From Bdellovibrionaceae bacterium UBA3535 (lineage in GTDB: Bacteria; Bdellovibrionota; Bdellovibrionia; Bdellovibrionales; UBA840): 64,000 nt of DNA. The stretch lies in contig DFOS01000019.1 in assembly GCA_002376845.1 (NCBI GenBank), forward strand, positions 62,001-126,000, read 5' to 3'. The notes beneath the pieces are model-generated. The model had not been told where the DNA came from and made no database searches. It saw only the letters and a program-made list of their open reading frames with translations. Below are positions 17,221 through 25,265 of this stretch, in pieces. Within the stretch, counting starts at the first letter, position 1. Each line of letters opens with the position of its first letter. Both the position numbers and the translations under genes were made by a program.

Positions 17221-18789
17221 CTAACCCTTTGTAGGGTCATCCTTTGGAAGCGTAATTTCAAGCTTCGTATAGGTGGCACCTTTATGAGGGTCTGAATTTG
17301 TTTCAATTTGAATCTCTGCATCTATTTTCGCCAGAAAATAATAGATTTGTATCCAGCCCAAACCGCTGCCTTTTTCGCCGCTGCTACCTTCACCAGAGAT
17401 TAATTTTTTTTGCTTGAGTAGTTTTTTCAACTTTTCTGGCTGAATTCCACTTCCTTGATCTTCTATGTAGAGATAGACCTTAGAGCTCTTTGTTGAGGCA
17501 GAAATTCGTACCTCCGTATTCTCATCGCTAAATTTAATAGCGTTATCCAGTGCATTGATAAGAATGTTATTAATTAGAATGTCGCGATTGGTATAAACCA
17601 TGATCTCAGAATGCACGTCATTAGTGATTTTAATATTCTTTTGGGTAGCTTTATCGAGAACAAAATTAATACTGGCATCAATGGCGTTTTTTAGGGACTC
17701 CTTATTAAAGGTGATTACCGGGTTATGAATCTCCAAGCTTTGAATTTCACGGGTTTTGTTTAGGATCTCTTTAAGGCGCTGAATGCCGTAGGAAAAGCGT
17801 TGCCAATCCTTCGCGTTTAGACTGTCTTTAATTCGGCTAAGAAGCAAATCGATGATGGATATTGGTGTGGCAATATCATGCGATACGGTGTTAATTAGTA
17901 CTTTTTGTAGTTCTATCTTTTTGTTGCGGCGTTGAACCTGTCGATTCTCTTTGATGTATAAAATAGAAGTGATAATTAGTAGCAAGAAAGCAAGTCGGCA
18001 AAACCAAACCAGGTAATCAAAGTAGGATAGTTGTGATGAGTGATGGTCACAGTGGTAGCGAATCTTAAAAACCAAGTCTTGCCCGAATAACGTACGTGTT
18101 TTTGTCAATTCATGATAACTAGTCAAACTTTCATTATAGTTTTTAGACTTGTATGTTTCTTTTCTGTCGGGGTTATTTTTCCAGATAATTTCTACAGAAA
18201 AATCATGAATATCAAAATGTCCCATGTAGTTATGGATAAAGTCATCATAACGAATTAAATAATTGTACCAACCTTGAAACTCGCCATTGGCACTTAGCCT
18301 TGGCTCATAGATGGCGATTCCAGGAAACCCCTGATAGGTTTTCACTACATGGGTCATGGTAGGCATTCCAGAATCTTTTGCACGCAATAAGTATTTTTTT
18401 ACATCTTCTCGCTGCAGAAGATTTTTATTTAATGCCGCTAAATTTGGTTCTTTCGGAAAGACCAGAACAATTTTTCCGTTTTTGTCTACAGCATTCACTG
18501 CTGCCAAAGACATGCTCTTGTCTTCTAAGTATTTTTTTAAAACTTTTTGGCTTCTTTCAATGTATTCGGGGTCTTTTTCGTAGTCAGGTACTTTGACAAG
18601 GTGTAGGGCGTTGTAAATGTTATCTATTTCGTCAATGTAGCGCTCTACTAGGTGCTCACTATGAACTTGAATTTCTGCTTTTTTTTGCGATTCCTCTATG
18701 CTAATCAGGTTGTAGATGGCCACTTCTGCCAGTGAGTATAGTATGATTGGCAGGACAATGAGTAGTAAGTGTTTTGGCGGCCTAAGCAT
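17221..18789 (-). CDS. Membrane sensor histidine kinase
   Basis: The 522-residue kinase has a TM helix near the N-terminus (about 8-30), a periplasmic sensor domain of about 220 residues with a Cache/PAS-like pattern, and a second TM helix (about 258-281). The cytoplasmic kinase core has the H-box SHDIATP (His304), N-box NALDNAIKF, G1 EDQGSGI and G2 GSGLGW. All catalytic motifs are intact. It has no adjacent response regulator, so it is an orphan; the receiver-TPR protein at 11.5-12.8 kb is the nearest candidate partner. Confidence 0.92.
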   Translation of the reverse strand: MLRPPKHLLLIVLPIILYSLAEVAIYNLISIEESQKKAEIQVHSEHLVERYIDEIDNIYNALHLVKVPDYEKDPEYIERSQKVLKKYLEDKSMSLAAVNAVDKNGKIVLVFPKEPNLAALNKNLLQREDVKKYLLRAKDSGMPTMTHVVKTYQGFPGIAIYEPRLSANGEFQGWYNYLIRYDDFIHNYMGHFDIHDFSVEIIWKNNPDRKETYKSKNYNESLTSYHELTKTRTLFGQDLVFKIRYHCDHHSSQLSYFDYLVWFCRLAFLLLIITSILYIKENRQVQRRNKKIELQKVLINTVSHDIATPISIIDLLLSRIKDSLNAKDWQRFSYGIQRLKEILNKTREIQSLEIHNPVITFNKESLKNAIDASINFVLDKATQKNIKITNDVHSEIMVYTNRDILINNILINALDNAIKFSDENTEVRISASTKSSKVYLYIEDQGSGIQPEKLKKLLKQKKLISGEGSSGEKGSGLGWIQIYYFLAKIDAEIQIETNSDPHKGATYTKLEITLPKDDPTKG

Positions 18790-18830
18790 GGAACCAACAT
18801 AATACTAAATTGGATAAGTAACAATAGATT

Positions 18831-19310
18831 ATGTCTGCAAATATTTCTAAATATAAGGAATCAATTTTAAGCATGAATAATGCTTTTACCCCCATGGTCA
18901 GTGAGCTAAGTATGGCTGGATTAGAACAGCTGCTTGCCTATCCTGGCTCGAAACCTATTATTCATACTGTTGCGGAGGAATTAGCTGGCTTTGCCCTGGC
19001 ACTGCCTCCTGGTTTAGATTACCAGTCTTTGAATTACCAGTGGTTTGAGCGTAACGTTAAGAATTATTTTTATTTAGATCGAATTTTTATTGCAAAAAAG
19101 TTTCAACGTACAGGTTTAGGTAAGAAGATTTATCTAGAGCTCTTTGAGTCCCTTAAAGGGGATTACCAGTATTTAACTTGTGAGGTGAATCTTAAGCCAT
19201 TAAATCAAATATCTTTAGATTTTCATCGAAAGCTCGGTTTTAAAGAAGTTGGGCAACAAGACACGGATGGCGGTAAAAAGCGAGTAAGCCTACTTGCTTT
19301 AAAACTTTAG
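18831..19310 (+). CDS. GNAT-family N-acetyltransferase
   Basis: The 159-residue protein matches the GNAT fold. The acetyl-CoA pyrophosphate loop is clear in FQRTGLGKKIYLEL (motif A, Q/RxxGxG/A), preceded by the beta4 strand YLDRIFI. Motif B is in NLKPLNQISLDFHRKLGFKEVG. The substrate is unknown. It starts about 40 bp from the divergent histidine-kinase gene and overlaps the convergent small gene by 4 bp. Confidence 0.85.
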   Translation: MSANISKYKESILSMNNAFTPMVSELSMAGLEQLLAYPGSKPIIHTVAEELAGFALALPPGLDYQSLNYQWFERNVKNYFYLDRIFIAKKFQRTGLGKKIYLELFESLKGDYQYLTCEVNLKPLNQISLDFHRKLGFKEVGQQDTDGGKKRVSLLALKL

Positions 19311-19612
19311 GGCTTGCAATAAATCTCTTTTATGATTTCGGTGGTATAGTCACCGTATAGGGATACCGTCATATAAGCCAGTTCCCCGCGACCTCCCATA
19401 AATTTTTGGAAGCCGAATTTTTTGCATACAAAATCAAAGGTGGAATCTCCTGAAAGGGGGATCTTTCTGCCATCCGCCGATAGCCAGTAGGGTGATTTGA
19501 TCACGCCGACCCCTTCGATCACTTCTACGCTGGCAGCGCCAAATTCAGAGCTAGGCAGGCTCTGTGCCCAAAGTGAGCCAGGAGCTAAAAAAAAGACCAA
19601 TAACCATTTCAT
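19307..19612 (-). CDS. Small hypothetical exported protein
   Basis: The 101-residue product has a signal peptide of about 16 residues (PGSLWAQS) and a mature domain of about 85 residues with two cysteines that could pair (FVCKKFG and the C-terminal IYCKP). I do not recognise the family. It stands alone, convergent with the GNAT gene. Confidence 0.6.
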   Translation of the reverse strand: MKWLLVFFLAPGSLWAQSLPSSEFGAASVEVIEGVGVIKSPYWLSADGRKIPLSGDSTFDFVCKKFGFQKFMGGRGELAYMTVSLYGDYTTEIIKEIYCKP

Positions 19613-19770
19613 TCGTTAGCCAAACTAGGAAAATCTCTTATCGAAGGCAAGTAGAATAGCTTTAAGGGCCTAAAATTGAGCCGTTTTAGCTCTAGACCCT
19701 TGTCGTATAATTGGATTCAGGGTTTGTTTTTTGTAATGCTGCTGTCGATAATGGTGCAAAAGGGGATTTT

Positions 19771-20325
19771 ATGGAACTTTGGATTGCTTTGGGGGTAGTT
19801 GCCCTGTTTTTAGTGTTTATGTACAACTCTTTGGTTGCGAAATCCAATCAGGTAAAAAATGCTTTTGCTGGTATCGATGTGCAATTAAAAAAGCGCTATG
19901 ATTTGATTCCTAATTTGGTGTCTACCGTTAAACAGTATGCTAGCCATGAAAAGGATCTTTTAGAGAAGATTACGGAGTTAAGGACAAAAGCTGAAAGCAG
20001 TCATAGCCCCAAAGAAAAAGTAGAGCTAGACAACGAAATTAGTGGTTTGATTGGTAAGATCATGGTGGCGGTAGAAAACTACCCAGATCTTAAGGCAAGT
20101 GAAAATTTTCTGCACCTGCAGCAGAGTTTAAATGAAGTGGAGGAGCAGCTTTCTGCTTCCCGCAGAAGCTTTAATGCGGCTGTTTTAAATCTAAACAATG
20201 CTGTGCAGATGTTTCCTACCAATCTAATGGCGGGCGTGATGGGTCTGTCGACGCAAACCATGTTTGAAATTCCTGAAAGTCAAAGATCTACGCCGAATGT
20301 GGCGAATATGTTTGAGCAAACATGA
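19771..20325 (+). CDS. lemA: LemA-family protein
   Basis: From the ATG at 19771 (AAGGGGA ribosome site) the product is 184 residues. It has an N-terminal membrane helix (residues about 3-20) and the LemA helical domain; the diagnostic VKNAFAGIDVQLKKRYDLIPNLV is present in overlapping parts, as is YPDLKASENF. LemA proteins display a helical bundle next to the membrane and their biochemical role is poorly defined. It is coupled by a 4-bp overlap to a DUF3137 gene, a common pairing. The frame is open 20 codons further upstream, but those lack membrane-helix character. Confidence 0.9.
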   Translation: MELWIALGVVALFLVFMYNSLVAKSNQVKNAFAGIDVQLKKRYDLIPNLVSTVKQYASHEKDLLEKITELRTKAESSHSPKEKVELDNEISGLIGKIMVAVENYPDLKASENFLHLQQSLNEVEEQLSASRRSFNAAVLNLNNAVQMFPTNLMAGVMGLSTQTMFEIPESQRSTPNVANMFEQT

Positions 20326-21281
20326 GCGTAATAGAATTATACAACCGCGTTTATCCCTATTTAATGGGTTTAGAAAAGCAAAGGCAAAAGAATGTGCGCT
20401 TGCTTTGTACGGTAGGCTTTGTTGTTGCACTTGTATGCTTGTTTTTGTTTTGGCTTCTACTTCATAATTTAGCGGTTCGAGGCAATGGCATCTTTCTAAG
20501 TTTTTCGCCTGTGCTGGTTTTTTCCTGGTGGGCGGATCATTTTGTAATTAAACCCTACAAAAGGAACTACAAAAGGCATGTGGTAAATAGTGTGATAGCC
20601 GCGATATATCCAAACTTGACCTATGATGCTAATGCCAAGATTCCATCAAGCCTTTATAGGGCTAGCCATTTGTTTCCGCAGGGTTTTGATCGCTATCGCG
20701 GAGAAGATTATGTGCAAGGTTTGGTGGGGAAGACGCAAATTCAATTTTCAGAACTACATGTGGAGAAGAGGTCCTATGATAGTAAAAACCGCAGAAGATA
20801 CTATACCCAGTTTCGTGGCTTGTATTTTGTAGCGGATTTTAACAAACATTTTCAGCACACTACTATCGTGTTGCCGGATGCAACGGAAAAAATATTCGGT
20901 AGATTCGCATCTGCATTCCAAAAAATGGGTGGGATGGTAGATGGTCGGCCTGGAAAGCTTATCAAGTTAGAAGATCATGAATTTGAGAAGCGTTTTAAGG
21001 TGCTAGCTACAAACGATACCGAAGCCCGCTATATCTTGAGTCCATCACTTATGAGGAGGATCATGGAATTTAGTAAGAACGGCTCACGTAGAATCTCTCT
21101 TGGTTTTGTGCACTCCCATGTTCACATTGCAATACAGGGCTCGCACAATCGTTTTGAACCGAAATTATTTTCTTCTATCGTGAAGCCAGATATTGTTAGC
21201 GAATTGGTTGATGACGTTCAAATGGTTGTGGGTATTGTGGAGGACTTAAATTTAAATACTAGAATATGGACGAAAGCTTGA
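20322..21281 (+). CDS. DUF3137-family membrane protein
   Basis: The 319-residue protein has two adjacent TM helices (about 28-47 and 52-68) and a large cytoplasmic or periplasmic domain matching DUF3137. Typical features include QIQFSELHVEKR, FRGLYFVADFNK and the IQGSHNRFEP stretch near the end. DUF3137 proteins regularly follow lemA; their function is unknown but the pair probably forms one complex. The start codon overlaps the lemA stop (ATGA). Confidence 0.82.
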   Translation: MSVIELYNRVYPYLMGLEKQRQKNVRLLCTVGFVVALVCLFLFWLLLHNLAVRGNGIFLSFSPVLVFSWWADHFVIKPYKRNYKRHVVNSVIAAIYPNLTYDANAKIPSSLYRASHLFPQGFDRYRGEDYVQGLVGKTQIQFSELHVEKRSYDSKNRRRYYTQFRGLYFVADFNKHFQHTTIVLPDATEKIFGRFASAFQKMGGMVDGRPGKLIKLEDHEFEKRFKVLATNDTEARYILSPSLMRRIMEFSKNGSRRISLGFVHSHVHIAIQGSHNRFEPKLFSSIVKPDIVSELVDDVQMVVGIVEDLNLNTRIWTKA

Positions 21282-21285
21282 AAAA

Positions 21286-21320
21286 GCACCTGTAGAATAT
21301 ATGGGGGGGACTACAGGCGC
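21286..21320. terminator. Probable bidirectional stem-loop between convergent genes
   Basis: GCACCTGTAG and CTACAGGCGC face each other across 15 bases, forming seven perfect pairs plus two outer pairs around one mismatch. The structure sits exactly between the stops of the DUF3137 gene and the convergent coiled-coil gene. There is no long T run, so if it terminates it may be Rho-assisted. Confidence 0.4.
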
Positions 21321-21330
21321 TGTAAAACGA

Positions 21331-21576
21331 CTAATTGCTTAAGTCATTTTTTAAGCGAGCGAGGCGCTTTTGCATTTCCTCAACTGCTTCAATTGCTTCT
21401 TTTCTTGTATCTTCTTTTCCGGCGTCAAATTTTTTCTTTACATTATGCATATAAGTGTCCCAATCCTTACGAATGTCTTCCCATTCGTCCTTCATATCCA
21501 TACTCAATAGATGGGCCTGCAATTTGATGTCGTCAAACATAGACTGAATTTTATTAACATCATTTTCTTCTGACAT
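21331..21576 (-). CDS. Small charged coiled-coil protein
   Basis: The 81-residue protein has no signal or membrane segment and is almost entirely helical. Heptad-like spacing and a lysine/glutamate-rich composition suggest a coiled coil (DEWEDIRKDWDTY, EEMQKRLARLK). A GGAGAAA-type ribosome site precedes the ATG. I do not recognise it; apolipophorin- or CsbD-like stress proteins have a similar look, but this is only superficial. Confidence 0.6.
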   Translation of the reverse strand: MSEENDVNKIQSMFDDIKLQAHLLSMDMKDEWEDIRKDWDTYMHNVKKKFDAGKEDTRKEAIEAVEEMQKRLARLKNDLSN

Positions 21577-21802
21577 TATTTCTCCTTTCTATACATCCGT
21601 ATTTTAATGGCTATTACTATGATGAAAAGCTTTGTGTCTGGGTGATGTAAAATCCGCAGAGCTATGAAATAATTATGATGATTTCTACAAAGGTACTTCT
21701 TGTCGATTTATGTCACTCTAATAATTGGGTGTATGAATCTGTAGAAAGACCCGACTTCCCAAGAAATGACACGAAGCTTCAGTTGCCGACGAAAGGTTTC
21801 TG

Positions 21803-21832
21803 TTGCGCATATACCCCATAGGGGTATATAAT
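21803..21832 (+). promoter_or_regulatory. CsoR operon promoter with operator in the spacer
   Basis: A -35-like TTGCGC (21803-21808) and a perfect -10 TATAAT (21827-21832) are 18 bp apart. The spacer holds the inverted repeat ATACCCC-ATA-GGGGTAT (21811-21827), which is the form of a CsoR/RcnR-family operator. A repressor bound there would block RNA polymerase directly. The expected transcription start falls at or next to the csoR ATG at 21839, and there is no ribosome-binding site, so the first gene may be read from a leaderless message. Confidence 0.75.
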
Positions 21833-21838
21833 CAATAT

Positions 21839-22117
21839 ATGAAAAAGGGGACCTCTCATAAAAAACAAGTGAATCGCCTCAATCGAATAGCGGGCCAGGT
21901 GAAAGGTGTAGTTAAAATGGTGGAAGAGCAACGGTATTGCATCGATATTTTGAATCAAATGAAAGCCATCAAATCTGCCTTAGCTTCAGTAGAAAACGAA
22001 ATTGTGAATGAGCACCTGAATCACTGCGTACATCAAGCCATTGCCTCCAAGAAACAAGCCGATGCCAACAAGATGTTGAGTGAAATTAAAGGCTTATTAC
22101 TGCGAGCGAGGCTTTAG
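21839..22117 (+). CDS. csoR: Copper-sensing repressor CsoR
   Basis: The 92-residue protein is a CsoR/FrmR-family helical repressor. The copper-binding triad has CsoR spacing: Cys34 (RYCIDIL), His59 and Cys63 (HLNHC), the same 25- and 4-residue separations as in the M. tuberculosis protein. I rejected the TTG start at 21803 because it would translate the operator. Metal binding should release it from the operator at 21811-21827, switching on the five-gene operon. Copper(I) is most likely from the ligand set, although nickel and other soft metals are sensed by relatives. Confidence 0.9.
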   Translation: MKKGTSHKKQVNRLNRIAGQVKGVVKMVEEQRYCIDILNQMKAIKSALASVENEIVNEHLNHCVHQAIASKKQADANKMLSEIKGLLLRARL

Positions 22118-22495
22118 ATGGCTAGATTCGTAAGCTTGTGTTTCGTTCTATCTTTCGTATTGAGCTCCGCATCTGCTTACAGTTGTCATAGTTTTACAAA
22201 GGTAGATTCGAAGAAGCGTTCTTGTCATGAGCAGGAAGTGCTTCATGCTGTCCATCTTAGTTATGCGATGCAAGACATTGAACATGAGTGTCCTATTTGC
22301 ATGGCCAATCTTTGCCGTATTGAATTTACCTATGAATCTTCTGCTTTGGGTGTGCCCTCTACAAAGATTTGTAAATCAAAAGAAATTCTTTTTAGTTCCT
22401 ATAATATAGCGCTATCTACCAAACATATGCCGAAACAGATAGAGCTGCCAGAGCGCTTTAATTGGCAGGCCGTCTACTCTATTTTCATCATATAA
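22118..22495 (+). CDS. Small exported cysteine-containing protein of the CsoR operon
   Basis: The ATG follows the csoR stop with no gap. The 125-residue product has a signal peptide (cut after SSASA), then seven cysteines and several histidines in the first half, including HECPICMANLC, a strong candidate metal-binding or redox site. I do not recognise a family; its operon position suggests periplasmic metal buffering or handover. No lipobox is present. Confidence 0.68.
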   Translation: MARFVSLCFVLSFVLSSASAYSCHSFTKVDSKKRSCHEQEVLHAVHLSYAMQDIEHECPICMANLCRIEFTYESSALGVPSTKICKSKEILFSSYNIALSTKHMPKQIELPERFNWQAVYSIFII

Positions 22496-22544
22496 GTCAA
22501 ATTCCGTCGACACGTATTTTAATTTCAATGATTAGGAGATTTAT

Positions 22545-23177
22545 ATGAAATTTGCATTTTTATTTTTATTTTTATTCAATGCCGGACTTGCGATGGCTCA
22601 TCCCGTGGCCTTTCAAGATTCAGTGGGCATTATGGGGCACCATTCGCCCATGCTGACGCACAATCAACTGAACTATTCTTTTAAGTACTGGTGGGCCATG
22701 GGGGTTCATCATTTTAAAAGGCCGGATGCTTTGGATAACCGTCATGCAAGTCTAGCTTCGACCAACTTTTTATTAAAAAGATGGTATGGCGATGCCTTTC
22801 AAGCCAATGTTTATGCAATTTTGGGGGGCGGAAAAAGTGAGCTACTAGATGAGCCAAAGGATGTCGGAATGGGCATGCTTCAATTCGATATTGAAGATCG
22901 AAAGTACTACTTTTTGGCGCAGTATCTGCAACTTACTGACAGCGATGATACCCAGCTCGAGCAAACCACTGTTCGTGCGGGCCTGGCTCCTTATGTGGGG
23001 AATTTCGATGATCTACACACGTGGTTCATTCTGGAGTGGAGTGAGAATAGGTTTCTTAATGAAAAGCCAGAGGAAGACTTAACCCCGTATCTTCGCTTTT
23101 TTTACAAAAATGTATTGTTTGAAATTGGTCAGTCCTTTGATGGGGCCACAAGATTTAATTATATAATTCATTATTAG
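22545..23177 (+). CDS. Predicted outer-membrane protein of the CsoR operon
   Basis: The 210-residue protein has a signal peptide ending in LAMA and a mature N-terminus rich in His and Met (HPVAFQDSVGIMGHHSPM), attractive as copper ligands. The rest alternates aromatic and polar residues in strand-sized blocks and ends in an aromatic residue (IIHY), like a small outer-membrane barrel. Similar proteins occur beside metallochaperones and are usually unannotated. It is preceded by AGGAG and followed within 9 bp by the HMA-domain gene. Confidence 0.65.
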   Translation: MKFAFLFLFLFNAGLAMAHPVAFQDSVGIMGHHSPMLTHNQLNYSFKYWWAMGVHHFKRPDALDNRHASLASTNFLLKRWYGDAFQANVYAILGGGKSELLDEPKDVGMGMLQFDIEDRKYYFLAQYLQLTDSDDTQLEQTTVRAGLAPYVGNFDDLHTWFILEWSENRFLNEKPEEDLTPYLRFFYKNVLFEIGQSFDGATRFNYIIHY

Positions 23178-23186
23178 GAGAAAATT

Positions 23187-23555
23187 ATGAAAACACTTGT
23201 ATTAATAGCATGTATTTTTATTGGCTGTTCAGCGCTAGCTGACAATCACAAGCAGCAAGATTCCAAGATGGAGCATAAAGATCATAAAAAGCATGAACAT
23301 AAAGATAGTCAGGCTTCGGCCAAAAAAGTGGCTAAAGATAAGTTACTTATTAAGGTGAAGGGCATGGTATGTGCTTTTTGTGCTCAAGGAATTGAGAAAA
23401 ACTTTAATGCCAGGGAGGAAGTGAAAAACACAGAAGTGGACTTAGATAAGATGCAAGTCTTGGTAACTTTTGTGAAAGGCAAAAGCTTGGCAGAAGATGT
23501 AGTGAAAGAAATTGTCACTGGTGCAGGTTTTCAATTTGCTGGGGTGGTAGAGTGA
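23187..23555 (+). CDS. Exported heavy-metal-associated (HMA) domain metallochaperone
   Basis: The 122-residue protein has a signal peptide, a His/Lys-rich linker (residues about 21-45, including HKDHKKHEHKD), and one HMA domain with the metal-binding Cys62 and Cys65 in GMVCAFC. It resembles MerP or CopZ held in the periplasm. FIGC at residues 11-14 could act as a lipobox, so lipid anchoring is possible. The product could pass metal to the MerT-like protein encoded next, whose GTG start overlaps its stop. Confidence 0.88.
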   Translation: MKTLVLIACIFIGCSALADNHKQQDSKMEHKDHKKHEHKDSQASAKKVAKDKLLIKVKGMVCAFCAQGIEKNFNAREEVKNTEVDLDKMQVLVTFVKGKSLAEDVVKEIVTGAGFQFAGVVE

Positions 23556-23914
23556 GTCGCTTGTCTGCATGGTTATCACTTTTTACTTCCACGGGAACGC
23601 TAGTGTGTTGTGCTCTGCCAAGTTTGCTTGTTGTACTTGGTATGGGGGCAACAATGGCAGGGCTAGTAACAGCCGTACCTCAACTAGTATGGTTATCTCA
23701 GTATAAGGCATGGGTGTTTTCTGGTAGTGGGATTATGATTTTCATCGCGGCAGCATTGCATTATCGATCAAGAAATGAGCCATGTCCTATTGATCCTAAA
23801 AAAGCGAAGGCTTGCATATCAGCAAGGAAATGGTCTTTTGGTGTATTGGTTCTTTCTGGAGTGCTTTGGGGGATCGGAGCATTTTTTGCTTTTGTTGCTC
23901 CTTACGTATTTTAG
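23552..23914 (+). CDS. MerT-like membrane metal transport protein
   Basis: The 120-residue protein has three predicted TM helices. A vicinal cysteine pair lies in the first (LVCCALPS, Cys19-Cys20) and a second cysteine pair in the following loop (EPCPIDPKKAKAC), the layout of mercury transporter MerT. Paired with a MerP-like HMA protein, this suggests inner-membrane metal transfer. There is no MerA reductase or MerR, and the operon's regulator is CsoR-type, so copper rather than mercury is likely. It starts at a GTG overlapping the previous stop. Confidence 0.78.
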   Translation: MSRLSAWLSLFTSTGTLVCCALPSLLVVLGMGATMAGLVTAVPQLVWLSQYKAWVFSGSGIMIFIAAALHYRSRNEPCPIDPKKAKACISARKWSFGVLVLSGVLWGIGAFFAFVAPYVF

Positions 23915-23950
23915 GTTGTTCTTGGTTCGAGAATCCTATGTGCCAAAAAC

Positions 23951-23992
23951 AAAAAAACCGCTAGCACCTAAGGGTACTACCGGTTTTTTGGA
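23951..23992. repeat. 42-bp direct repeat, copy 1 (terminator-like, att-like)
   Basis: This is one of two identical 42-bp copies; the other is at 25224-25265. Each contains a hairpin (ACCGCTAGCACC / GGGTACTACCGGT arms) flanked by an A run and a T run, so it can work as a terminator in both directions. This copy ends the CsoR operon. The two copies bracket the fic gene. Confidence 0.85.
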
Positions 23993-24076
23993 AGGATAAG
24001 CTAGATTGAAATTTCATGAATTGTCGTTAAACGTCAATTAATAGGGTTTAATGCTAATTATTCTCATTTTGAGATT

Positions 24077-24156
24077 ATTTCCGCCATCTAGCAAATGGCG
24101 GAAATATGGTGAAATTATATCCGCCACCTTGACTTTGGCGGAAATATGGCGGATAT
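24077..24156 (+). promoter_or_regulatory. Clustered CCGCCA/TGGCGG inverted repeats upstream of fic
   Basis: ATTTCCGCCAT (24077-24087) and ATGGCGGAAAT (24095-24105) form a perfect 11-bp inverted repeat with a 7-bp spacer. Further sites are CCGCCA (24121-24126), TGGCGG (24136-24141) and TGGCGG again over the start codon (24147-24152). TGGCGGAAATATGG occurs twice. Such clustered half-sites before a gene whose product ends in a winged helix suggest autoregulation. Confidence 0.65.
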
Positions 24157-25207
24157 TTATTTTGTGGGAAAATATAAAGCACTAGACCGACAAAAAATTC
24201 CAAGTCAGTTTGAATATACAGACAACTTGGTACATCAACTCATAAGGATTGCAGAAGCTAAACCTTATATTGAAGAATATCTAGGTCAACCTTTAGAGGT
24301 CCAGCTTCTTCGTCAGGCTAAGATTATGGCTGTTACTTATTCAAATCAAATTGAAGGGAACAAACTTGAAGAGCGAGGAGTAACTCGGATTTTAGAGGGT
24401 AAAGAAACGCGAAGCAAAGATAAAGATATCGTTGAAGTCAGAAATTATGTTGATGCCATTGATTATGTAGAAAAATTATCGCAAGACACCAGAGCAATAA
24501 GGACAAGAGATATATGTGATCTGCAAAAATTGATCACCAAGGACCTTCTTGCGGATAAAAAGCAATGGGGTACATTGAGAACAATTGAAGTGGGTATTGT
24601 TGACGCTATTTCAGGAAAGAAAATTGATAATGTGCCAGAACCTATTTTTTTAAAGGAACTAATGTCTGATCTATGGGCATGGCTTGATGATAATAAATCC
24701 ACCAATCCTTTTGTAAAGGCATACGCTTTCCATTTTTTACTGGTAGCGATACATCCATTTGCTGATGGTAACGGCAGAACCTCTAGGTTGATGCAACATT
24801 TGTTATTATTGAAAGACAAAGAAAACCTAGCGCGTTTTGTTCCGAGTGAAACTTCGATTATGGCAACAAGAGATCGTTATTATTCTTCAATTCGTCAGAG
24901 TAAAATCCTTGGTAAGATGAATCCGATAATTGAATATTTGGCAGAGTGTTTTGCAGATTCCTCGGAGGAAGTCATTAAAGGGGCTAAAAAGCTAGTCAAA
25001 TCTAGCTTGGAGCGGAAGCCCGATGTAAGAAAAAAAAGAATCCTTACGTTGGCTCGAAAGCTAAAAGAGTTTGTAATTAGCGATGTTCTGGAAGCCTTTC
25101 CTGAGATTCCTCGCAGGACCCTTGAAAGGGATCTTGCCAATTTAGTAAAGACTAAAGACCTTAAGGCCATTGGGGAGCGTAAAGGTCGTATTTACAGAGT
25201 AAAGTGA
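24146..25207 (+). CDS. fic: Fic-domain protein (AMPylase-type) with C-terminal winged helix
   Basis: The 353-residue protein has the Fic catalytic loop HPFADGNGRTSR (His203 onward), complete for nucleotide transfer. An N-terminal inhibitory helix carries SNQIEGN (Ser66, Glu70), the class II arrangement in which the Glu blocks ATP until relieved. Residues about 290-353 form a DNA-binding winged helix (RILTLARKLKEF, PRRTLERDLANLV). Fic enzymes transfer AMP or related groups to target hydroxyls; the target is unknown. The gene stands alone between 42-bp direct repeats and begins within the last repeat of its own upstream operator-like cluster. Confidence 0.92.
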   Translation: MADIYFVGKYKALDRQKIPSQFEYTDNLVHQLIRIAEAKPYIEEYLGQPLEVQLLRQAKIMAVTYSNQIEGNKLEERGVTRILEGKETRSKDKDIVEVRNYVDAIDYVEKLSQDTRAIRTRDICDLQKLITKDLLADKKQWGTLRTIEVGIVDAISGKKIDNVPEPIFLKELMSDLWAWLDDNKSTNPFVKAYAFHFLLVAIHPFADGNGRTSRLMQHLLLLKDKENLARFVPSETSIMATRDRYYSSIRQSKILGKMNPIIEYLAECFADSSEEVIKGAKKLVKSSLERKPDVRKKRILTLARKLKEFVISDVLEAFPEIPRRTLERDLANLVKTKDLKAIGERKGRIYRVK

Positions 25208-25223
25208 AGTGGGTGCAGTATAA

Positions 25224-25265
25224 AAAAAAACCGCTAGCACCTAAGGGTACTACCGGTTTTTTGGA
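25224..25265. repeat. 42-bp direct repeat, copy 2, overlapping the tRNA-Gln 3' end
   Basis: This copy is identical to 23951-23992. It includes the discriminator base and CCA end of tRNA-Gln (25262-25265) and forms that tRNA's terminator on the minus strand. An integration site at a tRNA 3' end duplicated on both sides of cargo is the usual attL/attR arrangement. Confidence 0.85.

Noticed and set aside
23552..23914. Calling the CsoR operon a mercury-resistance operon because of MerT/MerP-like proteins
   Set aside because: There is no MerR or MerA, and the regulator has CsoR copper-ligand spacing, so a mercury label is not supported.
23918..23945. Sequence TTGGTTCGAGAATCC ... GTGCCA resembling a tRNA T-arm and CCA end
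   Set aside because: There are two extra bases in the loop region and no matching acceptor or anticodon stems upstream, where the merT-like gene lies. It could be a decayed end of a tRNA but cannot be supported.
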